From DASRYH01 sp035687245 (lineage in GTDB: Bacteria; Actinomycetota; Coriobacteriia; Anaerosomatales; PHET01), in assembly GCA_035687245.1 (NCBI GenBank), contig DASRYH010000068.1:32668-96667 (forward strand): a DNA stretch of 64,000 bases, read 5' to 3'. The notes below the pieces were generated by a model. It ran no database searches. It saw only the letters and a program-made list of their open reading frames with translations, and was not told where the DNA came from. The number at the start of each line of letters is the position of its first letter. The stretch's first letter is position 1. The translations under genes were made by a program, and so were the position numbers. Of this stretch, positions 18,368-26,973 are shown piece by piece.

Positions 18368-18906
18368 TCGGCACTCGCTTCGGCTGCCGAGACAGCTGGC
18401 GCGAGCTCAGCCTTCGCACACTCGATCGCATAGCGCTCCGCAGCCGACATCTCGCCGGCGGAGTTGCGCTCGTAGAGCGTGATAAGTGCGTGGAGCAGTG
18501 CTTCGGGGCGCGCGGGGCATCCCGGAAGGTAGATGTCGACCGGAATGATCATGTCGACGCCGTTGACGACGTTATAGCCGGCGGCGAACGGGCCGCCACC
18601 CACCGCGCACGAGCCCATCGCGATGACGTACTTGGGCGAGGACATCTGCTCGTAGAGCAGCTTCATACGCGGGGCCATCTTGAGGTTGATCGTGCCCGAG
18701 ACGATCATGCAGTCGGCCTGGCGCGGGGAGTTGCGGAAGAAGATGCCAAGGCGATCGGTGTCGTAGCGGGCGGAGCCCACCGTCATCATCTCGATCGCGC
18801 AGCACGCGGTGCCGAAAGTCATTGGCCACATAGAGTGGCCGCGTGCCCAGTCCATCAGCTTCTGCAGAGGGGCCACGAGCACCCCGGACCGACCGTCTAC
18901 ACCCAC
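18364..18906 (-). CDS. nuoB: Complex I subunit B, [4Fe-4S] cluster N2
   Basis: Binds the terminal cluster N2 that reduces quinone. I take the GTG at 18906, inside the last codons of nuoA, giving 180 aa; the open frame runs on upstream but that part is the nuoA shadow. N2 ligands are the tandem C35-C36 (GTACCAIEMM) plus the cysteines of MGSCAVGGG and LPGCPARPEALL. The short C-terminal tail is Ala/Glu-rich. It is translationally coupled to nuoA. Confidence 0.94.
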   Translation of the reverse strand: MGVDGRSGVLVAPLQKLMDWARGHSMWPMTFGTACCAIEMMTVGSARYDTDRLGIFFRNSPRQADCMIVSGTINLKMAPRMKLLYEQMSSPKYVIAMGSCAVGGGPFAAGYNVVNGVDMIIPVDIYLPGCPARPEALLHALITLYERNSAGEMSAAERYAIECAKAELAPAVSAAEASAE

Positions 18907-19253
18907 TCCAGCACCCCCTTGCGCCATGCATAGGCAAGGCCCAGCGCGAGGATGCCGATGAAGATGCCCATCTGAACGAGCCCGGCATAGCCGAGCTTCT
19001 TGATCACGACGGCCCACGGGTAGAGGAAGACCGACTCGACGTCGAAGATCACGAACGCGAGCGCGAAGATGTAGTAGGCGACGCGGAATCGGATCCACGG
19101 CTCGCCGATCGGTTCCTCGCCGCACTCATAGGTTCGGTACTTGAGTTCAGAGGGCCGGAACGGTGCCATGAAGCGGGGGAGAGAGGTGAGGAGCAGGCCC
19201 AGCACGATACCCACGAGCAGAAAGCCCGTGAACACGAGTATCGCCTCGTTCAT
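18897..19253 (-). CDS. nuoA: Complex I membrane subunit A
   Basis: A three-helix subunit, 118 aa, first gene of the operon. The ATG at 19253 has GGGGGTGA six bases ahead; an upstream GTG at 19262 overlaps that site and is less likely. The family motif YECGEEPIGEPWIRFRVAYYIFALAFVIFDVESVFLYPW is present, with its conserved acidic residues in the loop and helix 2. No nuoE, nuoF or nuoG gene lies upstream; the next gene in that direction is unrelated. Confidence 0.95.
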   Translation of the reverse strand: MNEAILVFTGFLLVGIVLGLLLTSLPRFMAPFRPSELKYRTYECGEEPIGEPWIRFRVAYYIFALAFVIFDVESVFLYPWAVVIKKLGYAGLVQMGIFIGILALGLAYAWRKGVLEWV

Positions 19254-19467
19254 GCCGGTCACCCCCGTCGGCCACCCCGTGGAACTTATGCCGATTGCTG
19301 TCTGTTACGCCTTCGGTGGGCCAATCCCTGCGTATTGATGCAGGAAAAGAAGCCGCAACTTCGCCGAAAACGTGACGGCCTTGCAGGGGTTTCTCGGTGA
19401 ACGGTAGACAAGGGTGATGCCAAGAAGTGCATGCGCTTGCTGCTGAAATGCGTTGTTGCGTATGCGC

Positions 19468-20457
19468 CTATCGGCCTGCGGTGCGGTACGCCTTGAAGGC
19501 CCGGTAGTCCATCAGGTCCTCATCGGAGAGGGAAAGTGCCACGTCAGCGATACCGTGCGTATCGGGCACGTGCGCGAAGCTCAGCCGGTGAGTGGGGTAA
19601 TGGCGGGCAACTAGCTTTTCATGAAGCAGGTTTACGGGAACGTCGTAGGAGCGCTCCATAACCTCGTCGCCAATGAATACGACGATGAGCTCAGGCAGCT
19701 TCTCCGTGACGTCACGAAGCTCGATCTCTTCGGGCAGCATCCCGAGGCGCACCTTCTGGTCCACCAGGTCACCGACCTCAGCACGCGAGAGCGCGAGATG
19801 GTGGCCGGCAACTGCCTTGGCGAAGTCCGCGAGCGCGCTCGCGAGGTTCACGAGGCCGACCTGGCCCGTCACCGACTGTCCCGGCACGCGCACGTCGATG
19901 ATCGCTTCCATCGGGTTGGCGAAGCCGCCCGGCCCTGTCACGCCCTCACTTCGGCTCAAGGCCACCGCGTCGAAGCGCCACTTGCCGTAGGGGTACTCGA
20001 TGTCGGCGAAGACGAACTGCTGGCGGAAGAGATCGCTGCCCGAGTTGCTCGCGGCAAGCGCCTGCAGGTACGCACGGCGGTTCGGCGCAACTTCTCCTGC
20101 ATCGGCCGCGGCGCGTATCGGAGCGCACAGCGTCTCGAGCCGCTCGATGAGCGCCGCTATGTCGCTGTCGCTCTCGAGCGGCACGCGCTCGGGCGCACCG
20201 CCGCCATCGATCGGGTCGAATTCGGCAACGAAGGGTCCTTCCCCGCCGACTCGCACGATCGGCTGGCCGAAGCAGTAGATGCTCGCAGCGCGCGGGCGGA
20301 TCTCGAAGACCACGCGCGGGGCGGAGTCCGCCCACTCAAGCAGCGGCGTGAGCATGCCGTCGCCGAAGGCGTGCTCTTGCACCTCGGTCAGCAGGCGCTG
20401 AGGCTTGGAGTACGTCTTCCAGTCGAACTGCTTCTTTGAGGGCTGCTTCTTGGCCAC
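19468..20457 (-). CDS. Conserved-looking cytoplasmic protein of unknown function
   Basis: 329 aa, no signal peptide or membrane helix, acidic with a basic N-terminus (MAKKQPSKKQ). It starts at a GTG with no clear ribosome site. I do not recognise the family. Visible features are an N-terminal region with IYCFGQPIVRVGG, a central YPYGKWRFDAVAL segment followed after a short loop by PMEAIIDVRVPGQS, and a helical middle (ASALADFAKAVAGHHLALSRAEV). The D...EaiidVrV spacing loosely recalls PD-(D/E)XK nuclease cores, but the lysine is an arginine and this is speculation. It lies alone between nuoA and a terminator on the same strand. Confidence 0.55.
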   Translation of the reverse strand: MAKKQPSKKQFDWKTYSKPQRLLTEVQEHAFGDGMLTPLLEWADSAPRVVFEIRPRAASIYCFGQPIVRVGGEGPFVAEFDPIDGGGAPERVPLESDSDIAALIERLETLCAPIRAAADAGEVAPNRRAYLQALAASNSGSDLFRQQFVFADIEYPYGKWRFDAVALSRSEGVTGPGGFANPMEAIIDVRVPGQSVTGQVGLVNLASALADFAKAVAGHHLALSRAEVGDLVDQKVRLGMLPEEIELRDVTEKLPELIVVFIGDEVMERSYDVPVNLLHEKLVARHYPTHRLSFAHVPDTHGIADVALSLSDEDLMDYRAFKAYRTAGR

Positions 20458-20545
20458 GAGTCTGCGTGCTTTCGGTTCGGTGAGATTGGGGCGGGTGACA
20501 GTGTAGCGGACGAGGCACGGAAGCGGGCAGCCGCGCCCATATGAA

Positions 20546-20575
20546 GAAGACCGGTGCGCTGTGGCACCGGTCTTC
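20546..20575 (-). terminator. Strong hairpin terminator
   Basis: A perfect 12-bp stem (20546-20557 with 20564-20575) and a 6-base loop, followed on the minus strand by TTCAT. It ends the membrane protein gene at 20656-21225. Confidence 0.75.
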
Positions 20576-20655
20576 TCCCTTGATAGTCTCTGGGCGATAG
20601 AGACGAAGCAAGCGGTCTAGCTAGCGGCCGTGGGGGACGGCCGGGTCAATCCGTA

Positions 20656-21225
20656 CTAGGCGATCGTGCTGCGGGCCGAGAAGGCCAGGGCGAGCTCGGG
20701 GCGGCTCGAGGTTGCGAGCTCGAACGCGTCCTGGTGGCCGCGAGCCATCCAGAAGAGCACCGAGGCGGTAGCCATCGGGCCGAGCAGGGCGAACGTCATG
20801 AGCATCCAGACGCCCAGCTCGAACTGGAAGACGACGCCGTAGGCGACAACAGCGATCGTGGCGATTGCGAGCAGGGCGGCGATCGCACGCTCGTAGTACC
20901 AGCCGACGATCAGGGTTGCGGCGACGGCGACCAGCGGGATGAACGCCGCGATCAGCGAGGAGCTCGTGCCGCCACTGCGGTAGGAGTACAGGCCCGCGAA
21001 CACCGCGATGGACCAGAAGCCGCCACCGGCGAGGACGAAGGCGCGGGCAACGCCGCGCTCAACGGCGATGCGCAGGCTGCGATCTTCAGAGGTACGCACG
21101 GTCTCCTTGCGGGACTGCGACACATCGAAAGCCATGAGGCCCAGGGTGACCGGAATCCCGATGGCGAGAACAACTGCGGCGACCAATCCACCGATGATCA
21201 TGAGTGCTGCGACGAAGAGAGACAT
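20656..21225 (-). CDS. Six-helix membrane protein of unknown function
   Basis: 189 aa from the ATG at 21225, which has GGAG eight bases ahead; the longer frame to 21306 is rejected. Six hydrophobic segments are visible, beginning SLFVAALMIIGGLVAAVVLAIGIPVTLGL and ending near WMLMTFALLGPMATASVLFW, with a polar loop (SQSRKETVRTSEDRS) after the first hairpin. No family recognised. It lies beyond the 3' end of a two-component pair, and its upstream region carries the 10-mer GTTAGGGTTG that also lies upstream of the response regulator gene, so control by that regulator is possible. Confidence 0.65.
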   Translation of the reverse strand: MSLFVAALMIIGGLVAAVVLAIGIPVTLGLMAFDVSQSRKETVRTSEDRSLRIAVERGVARAFVLAGGGFWSIAVFAGLYSYRSGGTSSSLIAAFIPLVAVAATLIVGWYYERAIAALLAIATIAVVAYGVVFQFELGVWMLMTFALLGPMATASVLFWMARGHQDAFELATSSRPELALAFSARSTIA

Positions 21226-21405
21226 GGTCCGCTCCTTCAACTTCCATGCGTTGGGTCTGCCGGGACCCTTGCTTGAACTTCCAAAGTGAATATCGGCCTG
21301 ATTCACACCGTGTAGGTTCGGAGCGGGTTTCCGTGTTGTTAGGGTTGTGTGAGTGCGCGCGCAAGCAGCGCGAATCGCCGAAAGGAAGCGGCTTGGTGGC
21401 GCCTC

Positions 21406-23169
21406 CTATGCGACGGGCAGATCGAAGCCGAAGGTGGTGCCGTCGCCGGGATGCGACGCGACCTCGATCGAGGAGCCGTGCGCCTCAACGATCTCCTTGG
21501 CGATCGCGAGCCCCAGGCCCGTGCCCTTCGCGCCCGCGCGTGCTTCATCAGCGCGGAAGAAGCGTTCGAAGACGCGCGAGAGCTGTTCGGCAGGGATACC
21601 CGAACCTTCGTCGCGAACCTCAAGGCGCACGATGTCGCCGCGCCGCCGTGCAGCAAGGTGCACGCTCGTGCCTTCGGGGGAGTGCTTGAGCGCGTTGTCC
21701 ACAAACGAGAGCAGCACCTGCACGATGCGGTCGCGGTCGCCTCGCACGCGCAGCTCCGGGTCTTCGACGTCCACGGCGAGTGTCACGCCGGCACCTTCGG
21801 CAAGCGTATGCATGACGCGCGCGACGTCGCCCAGCAGGTCGGCTGCGGACTCAGGGGTAATCTCCAACTTGAGGGTTCCAGCTTCGAGCCGAGCGAGGGT
21901 GAGCATGTCGCTCACAAGACGGGCGAGGCGGTCTGCTTCGATCGACATGGTGTGGATGAAGTCGTCACGCACCTCGGGTACGTCCTTGGCACCGTCTTCC
22001 AGCAGCTCAAGCATGCCTTTCAGTGCCGCGATAGGGGTGCGCATCTCGTGACTTGCATCGGCGATGAAGCGGCGCTGGGCGTCCTCGATGCGGTACTGCT
22101 CCGTGACGTCCGCCAGCAGCAGTACCGCACCCTCGACCTTACCTTCAGCTTCAAGGAGCGGGGTGCAGTGCAGCAGCACCACGAACGGACCGATGAAGAT
22201 CGTCCGTGCGCTGCTCTTGCCGGTGAACGCGAGCTGGACGACTTCGAGCACCTGCTCGTCGCCGGTCACGTCGGGGAGCGAGTGCGCGTAGAGGTCGCAG
22301 TCCTCCATGCATAGCAGGCGTTCGGCCTCTGGGTTCACCACGCGCACGATCCCGTCGGAGTCGAAGGCGATAACGCCCTCGGCCATCTGCTCGACCACCG
22401 CCGCGATCTGGCGCTGGCTGTCCTGCAGCTCGCCGAACGCCTCGCCCAGCTGCTCTGCCATCTGGTTGTAAGAGATCGCGAGGTCGCGGACTTCGTCGGG
22501 GATGAAGCCCAGCGGCAAGCGCCGTTCGAAGTCGCCTGCGGCCATCGAGGCTGCGGCTTCCTTCATCTCCGTGATGCGCCGGCTGATGAGCTGCGAGAAG
22601 CTGAAGCCCAGTAGCCCCGCCACCACGAGCGAGACCCAGAAAGTCGTCCACAGCCGGCTTCGCACCGAGCGCATGATCGCGACCTGCTCGTCGACAGAGC
22701 TCGCGGTCACGACCACGCCCTCCACCACGCCCGAAGCGTTGTTGAGCGGCTTGGACGCCACGACCCAGCCGCCTTGGCGGAAGTCGACCGACGTGTAGGA
22801 CGGTTCCTCGGAGATACCCGCGAGCCGCGCGGCCTCAAGCGTCGCATCGTCGGGGCCGCCGTCGAAGTTCGACTCGATGAGCTGGCCATCTTCGGCGTAG
22901 ACCCAGATGCCGCCCCCGTAGATGTCGCGGTAGTCGGCCACGACCGCCTTGATGCTGCTCGAAGCGTTGAGCCCGCCGCCGATCTCGGGCTCGAGGCGCT
23001 GAGCGAGTGCGGACGCGTTGCGGATCTCGCTGGTTGTGGCCATGCGCGCAAGCGTGGTGCGCAGACCTGCCGAAAGGGAGCCGGACAAGATGAGCATGGC
23101 CACGACGATGACGGCGACGAACAGCTCCGTCTGCCACAGCCTGATCGAGCCGCTTCGGCGCTCGGGCAT
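21406..23169 (-). CDS. Membrane sensor histidine kinase (HAMP-PAS-HisKA-HATPase)
   Basis: A 587-aa kinase. Helix 1 is at 15-38, an extracytoplasmic sensor domain at 40-170 (Cache-like, with YGGGIWVYAEDGQLI), helix 2 at about 174-195, HAMP to about 250, a PAS-like domain about 255-360 (MAEGVIAFDSDGIVRVVNPEAERLL), HisKA with phospho-acceptor H374 in DASHEMRTP, and an ATPase domain with N-box FVDNALKHSP, DEGSGIP and GTGLGLAIAKEIVEAHG. The architecture is that of PhoR/WalK-type kinases. The partner regulator gene lies 10 bases upstream in the same operon. The ligand is unknown; the external domain shows no recognised binding motif. Confidence 0.92.
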   Translation of the reverse strand: MPERRSGSIRLWQTELFVAVIVVAMLILSGSLSAGLRTTLARMATTSEIRNASALAQRLEPEIGGGLNASSSIKAVVADYRDIYGGGIWVYAEDGQLIESNFDGGPDDATLEAARLAGISEEPSYTSVDFRQGGWVVASKPLNNASGVVEGVVVTASSVDEQVAIMRSVRSRLWTTFWVSLVVAGLLGFSFSQLISRRITEMKEAAASMAAGDFERRLPLGFIPDEVRDLAISYNQMAEQLGEAFGELQDSQRQIAAVVEQMAEGVIAFDSDGIVRVVNPEAERLLCMEDCDLYAHSLPDVTGDEQVLEVVQLAFTGKSSARTIFIGPFVVLLHCTPLLEAEGKVEGAVLLLADVTEQYRIEDAQRRFIADASHEMRTPIAALKGMLELLEDGAKDVPEVRDDFIHTMSIEADRLARLVSDMLTLARLEAGTLKLEITPESAADLLGDVARVMHTLAEGAGVTLAVDVEDPELRVRGDRDRIVQVLLSFVDNALKHSPEGTSVHLAARRRGDIVRLEVRDEGSGIPAEQLSRVFERFFRADEARAGAKGTGLGLAIAKEIVEAHGSSIEVASHPGDGTTFGFDLPVA

Positions 23170-23179
23170 CTAGGGCGCC

Positions 23180-23866
23180 CTACGACTCTCGCAGCCGGTA
23201 GCCGTAGCCTCGCACCGTGAGCAGGTACTCCGGGTTCTTGGGGTCGGCTTCAAGCTTCTCGCGGATGTTGTGGATGTGGACGTCGACTGCGCGCTCGTCG
23301 CCCACCGGCGACTCGTCCCACAGTGCGGAGAGGATCGCCTGGCGCGAGTAGGCGGTGCCGGGGTGTTTGGCCAGATGCAGCAAGATGCCGTACTCGGAGC
23401 TCGTGAGGTGGATCGGTTGACCTTGCAGCTTGACCTGGCGCGCGAGCGTGTCGATCTCGAGTTCGCCCACAGAGACCATGGCCTTGTCGGAGCTGCCGCC
23501 CTCGACTCGCCGAAGAATCGCCTTGACGCGACTCACCAGCTCGCGGGGGGAGAAGGGCTTAGTGACGTAGTCGTCGGCGCCGAACTCGAGCCCGAGGATG
23601 CGATCTACCTCATCCCCTCGCGCAGAAAGCATGATTATGGGAATGTTCGATTCGGCGCGAAGATCTCGCGCGATATCCAGTCCCGACTTGCCCGGCAGCA
23701 TGAGATCGAGGATGAGGAGATCGGGCTTGACCTGTTCGATCATGAACTCAGCGCCATCCCCGGTAGAGGCCGTATGGACCTCGTAGCCGGCCTGAGACAG
23801 CGCGTAGTCAACTACCTTGAGGATCGAATCTTCGTCGTCGACGACCAGAATGCGCTTCATACCCAT
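23180..23866 (-). CDS. OmpR/PhoB-family response regulator
   Basis: 228 aa: a receiver domain with the acidic pocket VVDDED at 9-13, phosphorylation site D54 in LLILDLMLPG, conserved T/S and KPFSPRELVSRVKAILRR, then a winged-helix DNA-binding domain with LTSSEYGILLHLAKHPG, DVHIHNIREKLE and LLTVRGYGYRL. It is the first gene of the operon with the histidine kinase. Start at 23866 (MGMKR) or two codons later. A direct repeat of CTAAC 11 bases apart lies upstream, the spacing bound by OmpR-type dimers, which suggests self-regulation and possibly control of the divergent cytochrome operon. Confidence 0.93.
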   Translation of the reverse strand: MGMKRILVVDDEDSILKVVDYALSQAGYEVHTASTGDGAEFMIEQVKPDLLILDLMLPGKSGLDIARDLRAESNIPIIMLSARGDEVDRILGLEFGADDYVTKPFSPRELVSRVKAILRRVEGGSSDKAMVSVGELEIDTLARQVKLQGQPIHLTSSEYGILLHLAKHPGTAYSRQAILSALWDESPVGDERAVDVHIHNIREKLEADPKNPEYLLTVRGYGYRLRES

Positions 23867-23930
23867 GGACTCCCGATTGTGTGGACGTCATCGCACGTTC
23901 GAAGCATAGTCCAATCGGTTCTTCACCCCT

Positions 23931-23946
23931 CTAACGCAACCCTAAC
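23931..23946. promoter_or_regulatory. Candidate OmpR-type direct-repeat operator between regulator and cytochrome operon
   Basis: CTAAC at 23931-23935 and again at 23942-23946 gives an 11-bp-spaced direct repeat, one helical turn apart, in the 168-base divergent region. The 10-mer CAACCCTAAC here (23937-23946) recurs exactly, on the other strand, at 21338-21347 upstream of another gene. Binding is inference. Confidence 0.4.
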
Positions 23947-24034
23947 ATTTCGCCAATATCCCACGAATCACGCTGGTGAGAGCTGGTGTTAGTGTTCGAG
24001 CCGTCCTGCACGGCCGACTCACGATGAAGGTGGT

Positions 24035-24745
24035 GTGAGCGCCATAGAAGCAAAGCGATCGTCCAGGGATACAAGGCGCGGGAGGCACGTTTGCCTCCAC
24101 GCTCGTCCCGCACTTCTGCTGATGCTCGTCGTGCTGTTCGTCTTCTCCCTAGGCTCGCTCGCGTACGCGGGCCGAGCCTCCACCGGCAAGCTTGCGTTCT
24201 TCCCGTGTACGCAGTGCCACCCGGTGTCGGTCGACGCGAACGGCAACCCCAACCACGCGCTGCCGAATGGCTTCAAGAAGCACGAGATCGTGCTCGAGGT
24301 CCACGACACGCTGGGCAAAGACGGAGCCGGCTGCCTCGTCTGCCACGACGATCCCATGCGAAACCCCGGCATGCTCAAGCTCGCCGACGGTAGCCTCGTC
24401 GACATCAGAGGCGACGTGAGCCAGGTCTGCATGCGCTGTCACTTCGAGAAGTACCGCGAGTTCAAGGCGGGCATTCACGGCAAGCGTCTCGACAAGTGCA
24501 CTGCCGCCGGATGCCACGACCCGCACACGCCGTCGTGGATCTACATCGCGGCGCTTCCGCCTTTCCAGGGCACCGGCATCCAGGTCCATGCGGTCAACGC
24601 GCGTGAGCCGTTCAAGGCACTCGCGCCCCCGCCTGTTCCGCCGGCGACCATCACTCCCACCTGGCTCGTGGTGATCACCAGTCTCGGGGCACTTTTGATG
24701 GCTGCCCTGATCGCGTACCTGATCTTCGGAGGGTCCAAGCGATGA
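24035..24745 (+). CDS. Membrane-anchored multihaem cytochrome c, four haem-binding sites
   Basis: 236 aa from a GTG preceded by AAGGTGG. An N-terminal hydrophobic segment (LLLMLVVLFVFSLGSLAYAG) is a signal or anchor, and a second helix near the C-terminus (TWLVVITSLGALLMAALIAYLIF) holds the protein on the membrane. Haem motifs are CTQCH, CLVCH, CMRCH and the wider CTAAGCH (CX4CH). Such proteins pass electrons on the outer face of the membrane. It overlaps the following iron-sulfur gene by four bases, heading an operon of seven genes, so it probably works with the NrfD module. Confidence 0.85.
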   Translation: MSAIEAKRSSRDTRRGRHVCLHARPALLLMLVVLFVFSLGSLAYAGRASTGKLAFFPCTQCHPVSVDANGNPNHALPNGFKKHEIVLEVHDTLGKDGAGCLVCHDDPMRNPGMLKLADGSLVDIRGDVSQVCMRCHFEKYREFKAGIHGKRLDKCTAAGCHDPHTPSWIYIAALPPFQGTGIQVHAVNAREPFKALAPPPVPPATITPTWLVVITSLGALLMAALIAYLIFGGSKR

Positions 24746-25653
24746 GCGACGACAAGACACTGACCAACCCCGCCGAAAGGGCCGAGGCCGAGATTCCCGC
24801 CGGCTGTACGCTCTCGCGCAGAAGCTTCCTCGAAGGCATCGGTGCCGCAGCCGGTCTGTTCGCCGCCGGTGCCGTGCCCGCAGTGCTCGCAAACACCGTC
24901 GCCGGCGCCTCTGAGTCAGGCGGCGAAGGCGGCGACCCGCTAGCCGGGATCATCGAGGAAAACGGCGTCGTCAACTACCCGGGCAAGCCGGTCTGGTACG
25001 CCACCAAGCCCGCCGGCAAGCAGAAGTTCGCCATGGTCATCGACGTGAAGGCCTGCATCGGCTGCCGCCGCTGCGTCTACGCCTGCGTCGAAGAGAACAA
25101 CATCGGCCGCGACGCCGGCTTCACCTACATCCAGGTGCTCGAGATGGAGCCCGGCAAGGTGGAGCTCGAGACGGCCGTCGACGACTACGAAGAGGGCGGG
25201 CGTCCCGACAAGTGGTACATGCCGGTCCAGTGCATGCAGTGCGCGAAGCCGACGTGCGTCTACGGCTGCCCGGTCAAGGCGACGTGGAAAGAGCCCGACG
25301 GCATCGTCGTCATCGACTACAACAAGTGCATCGCCTGCAGAAACTGCATGGTCACTTGCCCGTATGCGGCGCGCCACTTCAACTGGAAGGAACCCGAGGT
25401 TCCCAAGGCTGAGCGCAATCCCAAGGTGCCTGTCGAAGAGAAGGCCGGCGTCGTGGAGAAGTGCACCTTCTGCATCCAGCGCACCCGCGAAGGCGGCACG
25501 ACGGCGTGCACCGAAGCGTGCCCTGTAGGAGCACGCAAGTTCGGCGACCTGAACGACCCGAACAGCGAGGTCGCGCAGATCCTGAAGACGCGCCGAGTGT
25601 GGCGGCTCAAAGAAGAGACCGGCAATGAACCTATGATCTGGTATGTGGGGTGA
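24742..25653 (+). CDS. Tat-exported ferredoxin-like subunit with four [4Fe-4S] clusters
   Basis: 303 aa with a twin-arginine signal (SRRSFLEGIG at 25-34 then a hydrophobic stretch). Sixteen cysteines fall into four cluster motifs: CIGCRRCVYAC, CMQCAKPTCVYGCP, CIACRNCMVTCP and CTFCIQRTREGGTTACTEACP. This is the layout of HybA, NrfC, PsrB and DmsB subunits that carry electrons between a membrane quinone site and an outside partner. No molybdopterin catalytic subunit is nearby; the next gene is the NrfD-type membrane partner and then cytochromes, so the partner is probably a cytochrome. Overlaps its neighbours. Confidence 0.9.
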   Translation: MSDDKTLTNPAERAEAEIPAGCTLSRRSFLEGIGAAAGLFAAGAVPAVLANTVAGASESGGEGGDPLAGIIEENGVVNYPGKPVWYATKPAGKQKFAMVIDVKACIGCRRCVYACVEENNIGRDAGFTYIQVLEMEPGKVELETAVDDYEEGGRPDKWYMPVQCMQCAKPTCVYGCPVKATWKEPDGIVVIDYNKCIACRNCMVTCPYAARHFNWKEPEVPKAERNPKVPVEEKAGVVEKCTFCIQRTREGGTTACTEACPVGARKFGDLNDPNSEVAQILKTRRVWRLKEETGNEPMIWYVG

Positions 25654-25660
25654 TGATGAG

Positions 25661-26968
25661 ATGAAGCTGCTCGAATCGCCCCGCCCCGGAGTCAAGCGAG
25701 TGATCGGCGTCGATCTCGATCTTGGCGCGCTCAGGACCGCTGGGCCGAAGTACTGGGCCTGGGTCATGGTGCTACTGATCGGCCTGGGTATCGGCTTGGC
25801 CGGCTACATCGCTGCGATGACCCACGGCGGCGCCGTGATGGCCATGCGCGACAACTACCCATGGGGTCTGTGGTTCACGAACTACATGTACTACATCGGC
25901 CTGTCCGCGGGCGGCCTGGTTGTCTATGCCAGCGTGCACCTCTTCGGCGCCAAGCAGTTCGCGCCGCTCTCGCGCCTCGCGGTGCTGCAGGCAGGTGTGC
26001 TGGTCATGATGGCGCTTCTGGGCATCGTCACCGACATGGAGCGCCCCGCGCGCGCCGTGTGGATGCTGCTCACGCCGAACCCCAGCTCGCCGTTCGTCTA
26101 CACAGGTAGCGCGGCCAACATCTACATGATCATCTGCTTCGTGGACCTGTGGGTGCTCATCACCGGCTTCGGCGGGCACAAGCTCGCACACCGAATGACG
26201 CTCATCGCGTTGCCGTTCGCCGTCTACCTGCACACCACGACAGCGTTCGTGCTCGTCATGAACAAGTCCCGCGAGCTGTGGAACACTGCGATGCTGGTGC
26301 CGATCTTCCTCACGTCGGCTACCGCGTCGGGTATCGCGCTCCTGATGATCGTGGCCTACATCCTCAAGCACTTCAAAGTCCTCGAGCTGACCTCCGCGAT
26401 GTTCCGTAGCCTCTCCACGCTGCTTGCGACGGTCATCATCATCGACCTCTTCCTGCTCGTGGTGGAGATCGGCGTCATCTTCTGGCCCACGTCGGCCAAG
26501 CCGGGTCACGTTGACCGCTTCGGCCTCTTCCTCTTCGGCGACTATGCGAAGTTCCTCGTGCCGGTGCTGATCTTGGGCATCACGGCGTTTGCACTGCTGG
26601 CAGGGCGCAAGTACCGCCACGTCCCGGCGCTGCAGATCACTGCGGCCGCGATGTACGTCTTCGCGATCTTCCTCAAGCGCTACTCGCTGATGGCCATGGG
26701 CTTTGCGATCAACCCGCTGGGCCACTACACCGCCCCCTATACGCCGAGCCTCACCGAGATCTTGCTGGCGGTATTCATCCTGTCGCTGGGCATGCTGATC
26801 ATGACGGCCGGCGCCAAGGTGCTGCCGCTCAAGGTCCCCGAAGACGAGCATGCCGAAGAGAACGCGCCCGACACCCCCCTGATCGGTTCGGCGGCCAACG
26901 CGCCCGCGGCCAACGCGCCCGCGGTCACGGCTGAGCTCTCGGCCGACTCGGCCCCTGAGGTCGGGTGA
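25661..26968 (+). CDS. NrfD/PsrC/HybB-family quinone-reactive membrane subunit
   Basis: About 435 aa with nine or ten membrane helices. I choose the ATG at 25661, seven bases after GGGGTGA; an in-frame ATG at 25643 lies inside the preceding gene. Segments such as PWGLWFTNYMYYIGLSAGGLVVY and DMERPARAVWMLLTPNPSSPF match the NrfD family (HybB/DmsC type). It should exchange electrons between menaquinol and the preceding Fe-S protein. The C-terminal 40 residues are an Ala/Pro-rich tail with a short tandem repeat (AANAPAANAPA). Together the two genes form the membrane core of the operon. Confidence 0.9.
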   Translation: MKLLESPRPGVKRVIGVDLDLGALRTAGPKYWAWVMVLLIGLGIGLAGYIAAMTHGGAVMAMRDNYPWGLWFTNYMYYIGLSAGGLVVYASVHLFGAKQFAPLSRLAVLQAGVLVMMALLGIVTDMERPARAVWMLLTPNPSSPFVYTGSAANIYMIICFVDLWVLITGFGGHKLAHRMTLIALPFAVYLHTTTAFVLVMNKSRELWNTAMLVPIFLTSATASGIALLMIVAYILKHFKVLELTSAMFRSLSTLLATVIIIDLFLLVVEIGVIFWPTSAKPGHVDRFGLFLFGDYAKFLVPVLILGITAFALLAGRKYRHVPALQITAAAMYVFAIFLKRYSLMAMGFAINPLGHYTAPYTPSLTEILLAVFILSLGMLIMTAGAKVLPLKVPEDEHAEENAPDTPLIGSAANAPAANAPAVTAELSADSAPEVG

Positions 26969-26973
26969 CCTGA

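Noticed and set aside
26899..26930. Short GC-rich direct repeat near the end of the NrfD-type gene
   Set aside because: Two copies of a 15-base unit encoding ANAPA in a low-complexity tail; ordinary slippage, no further meaning seen.
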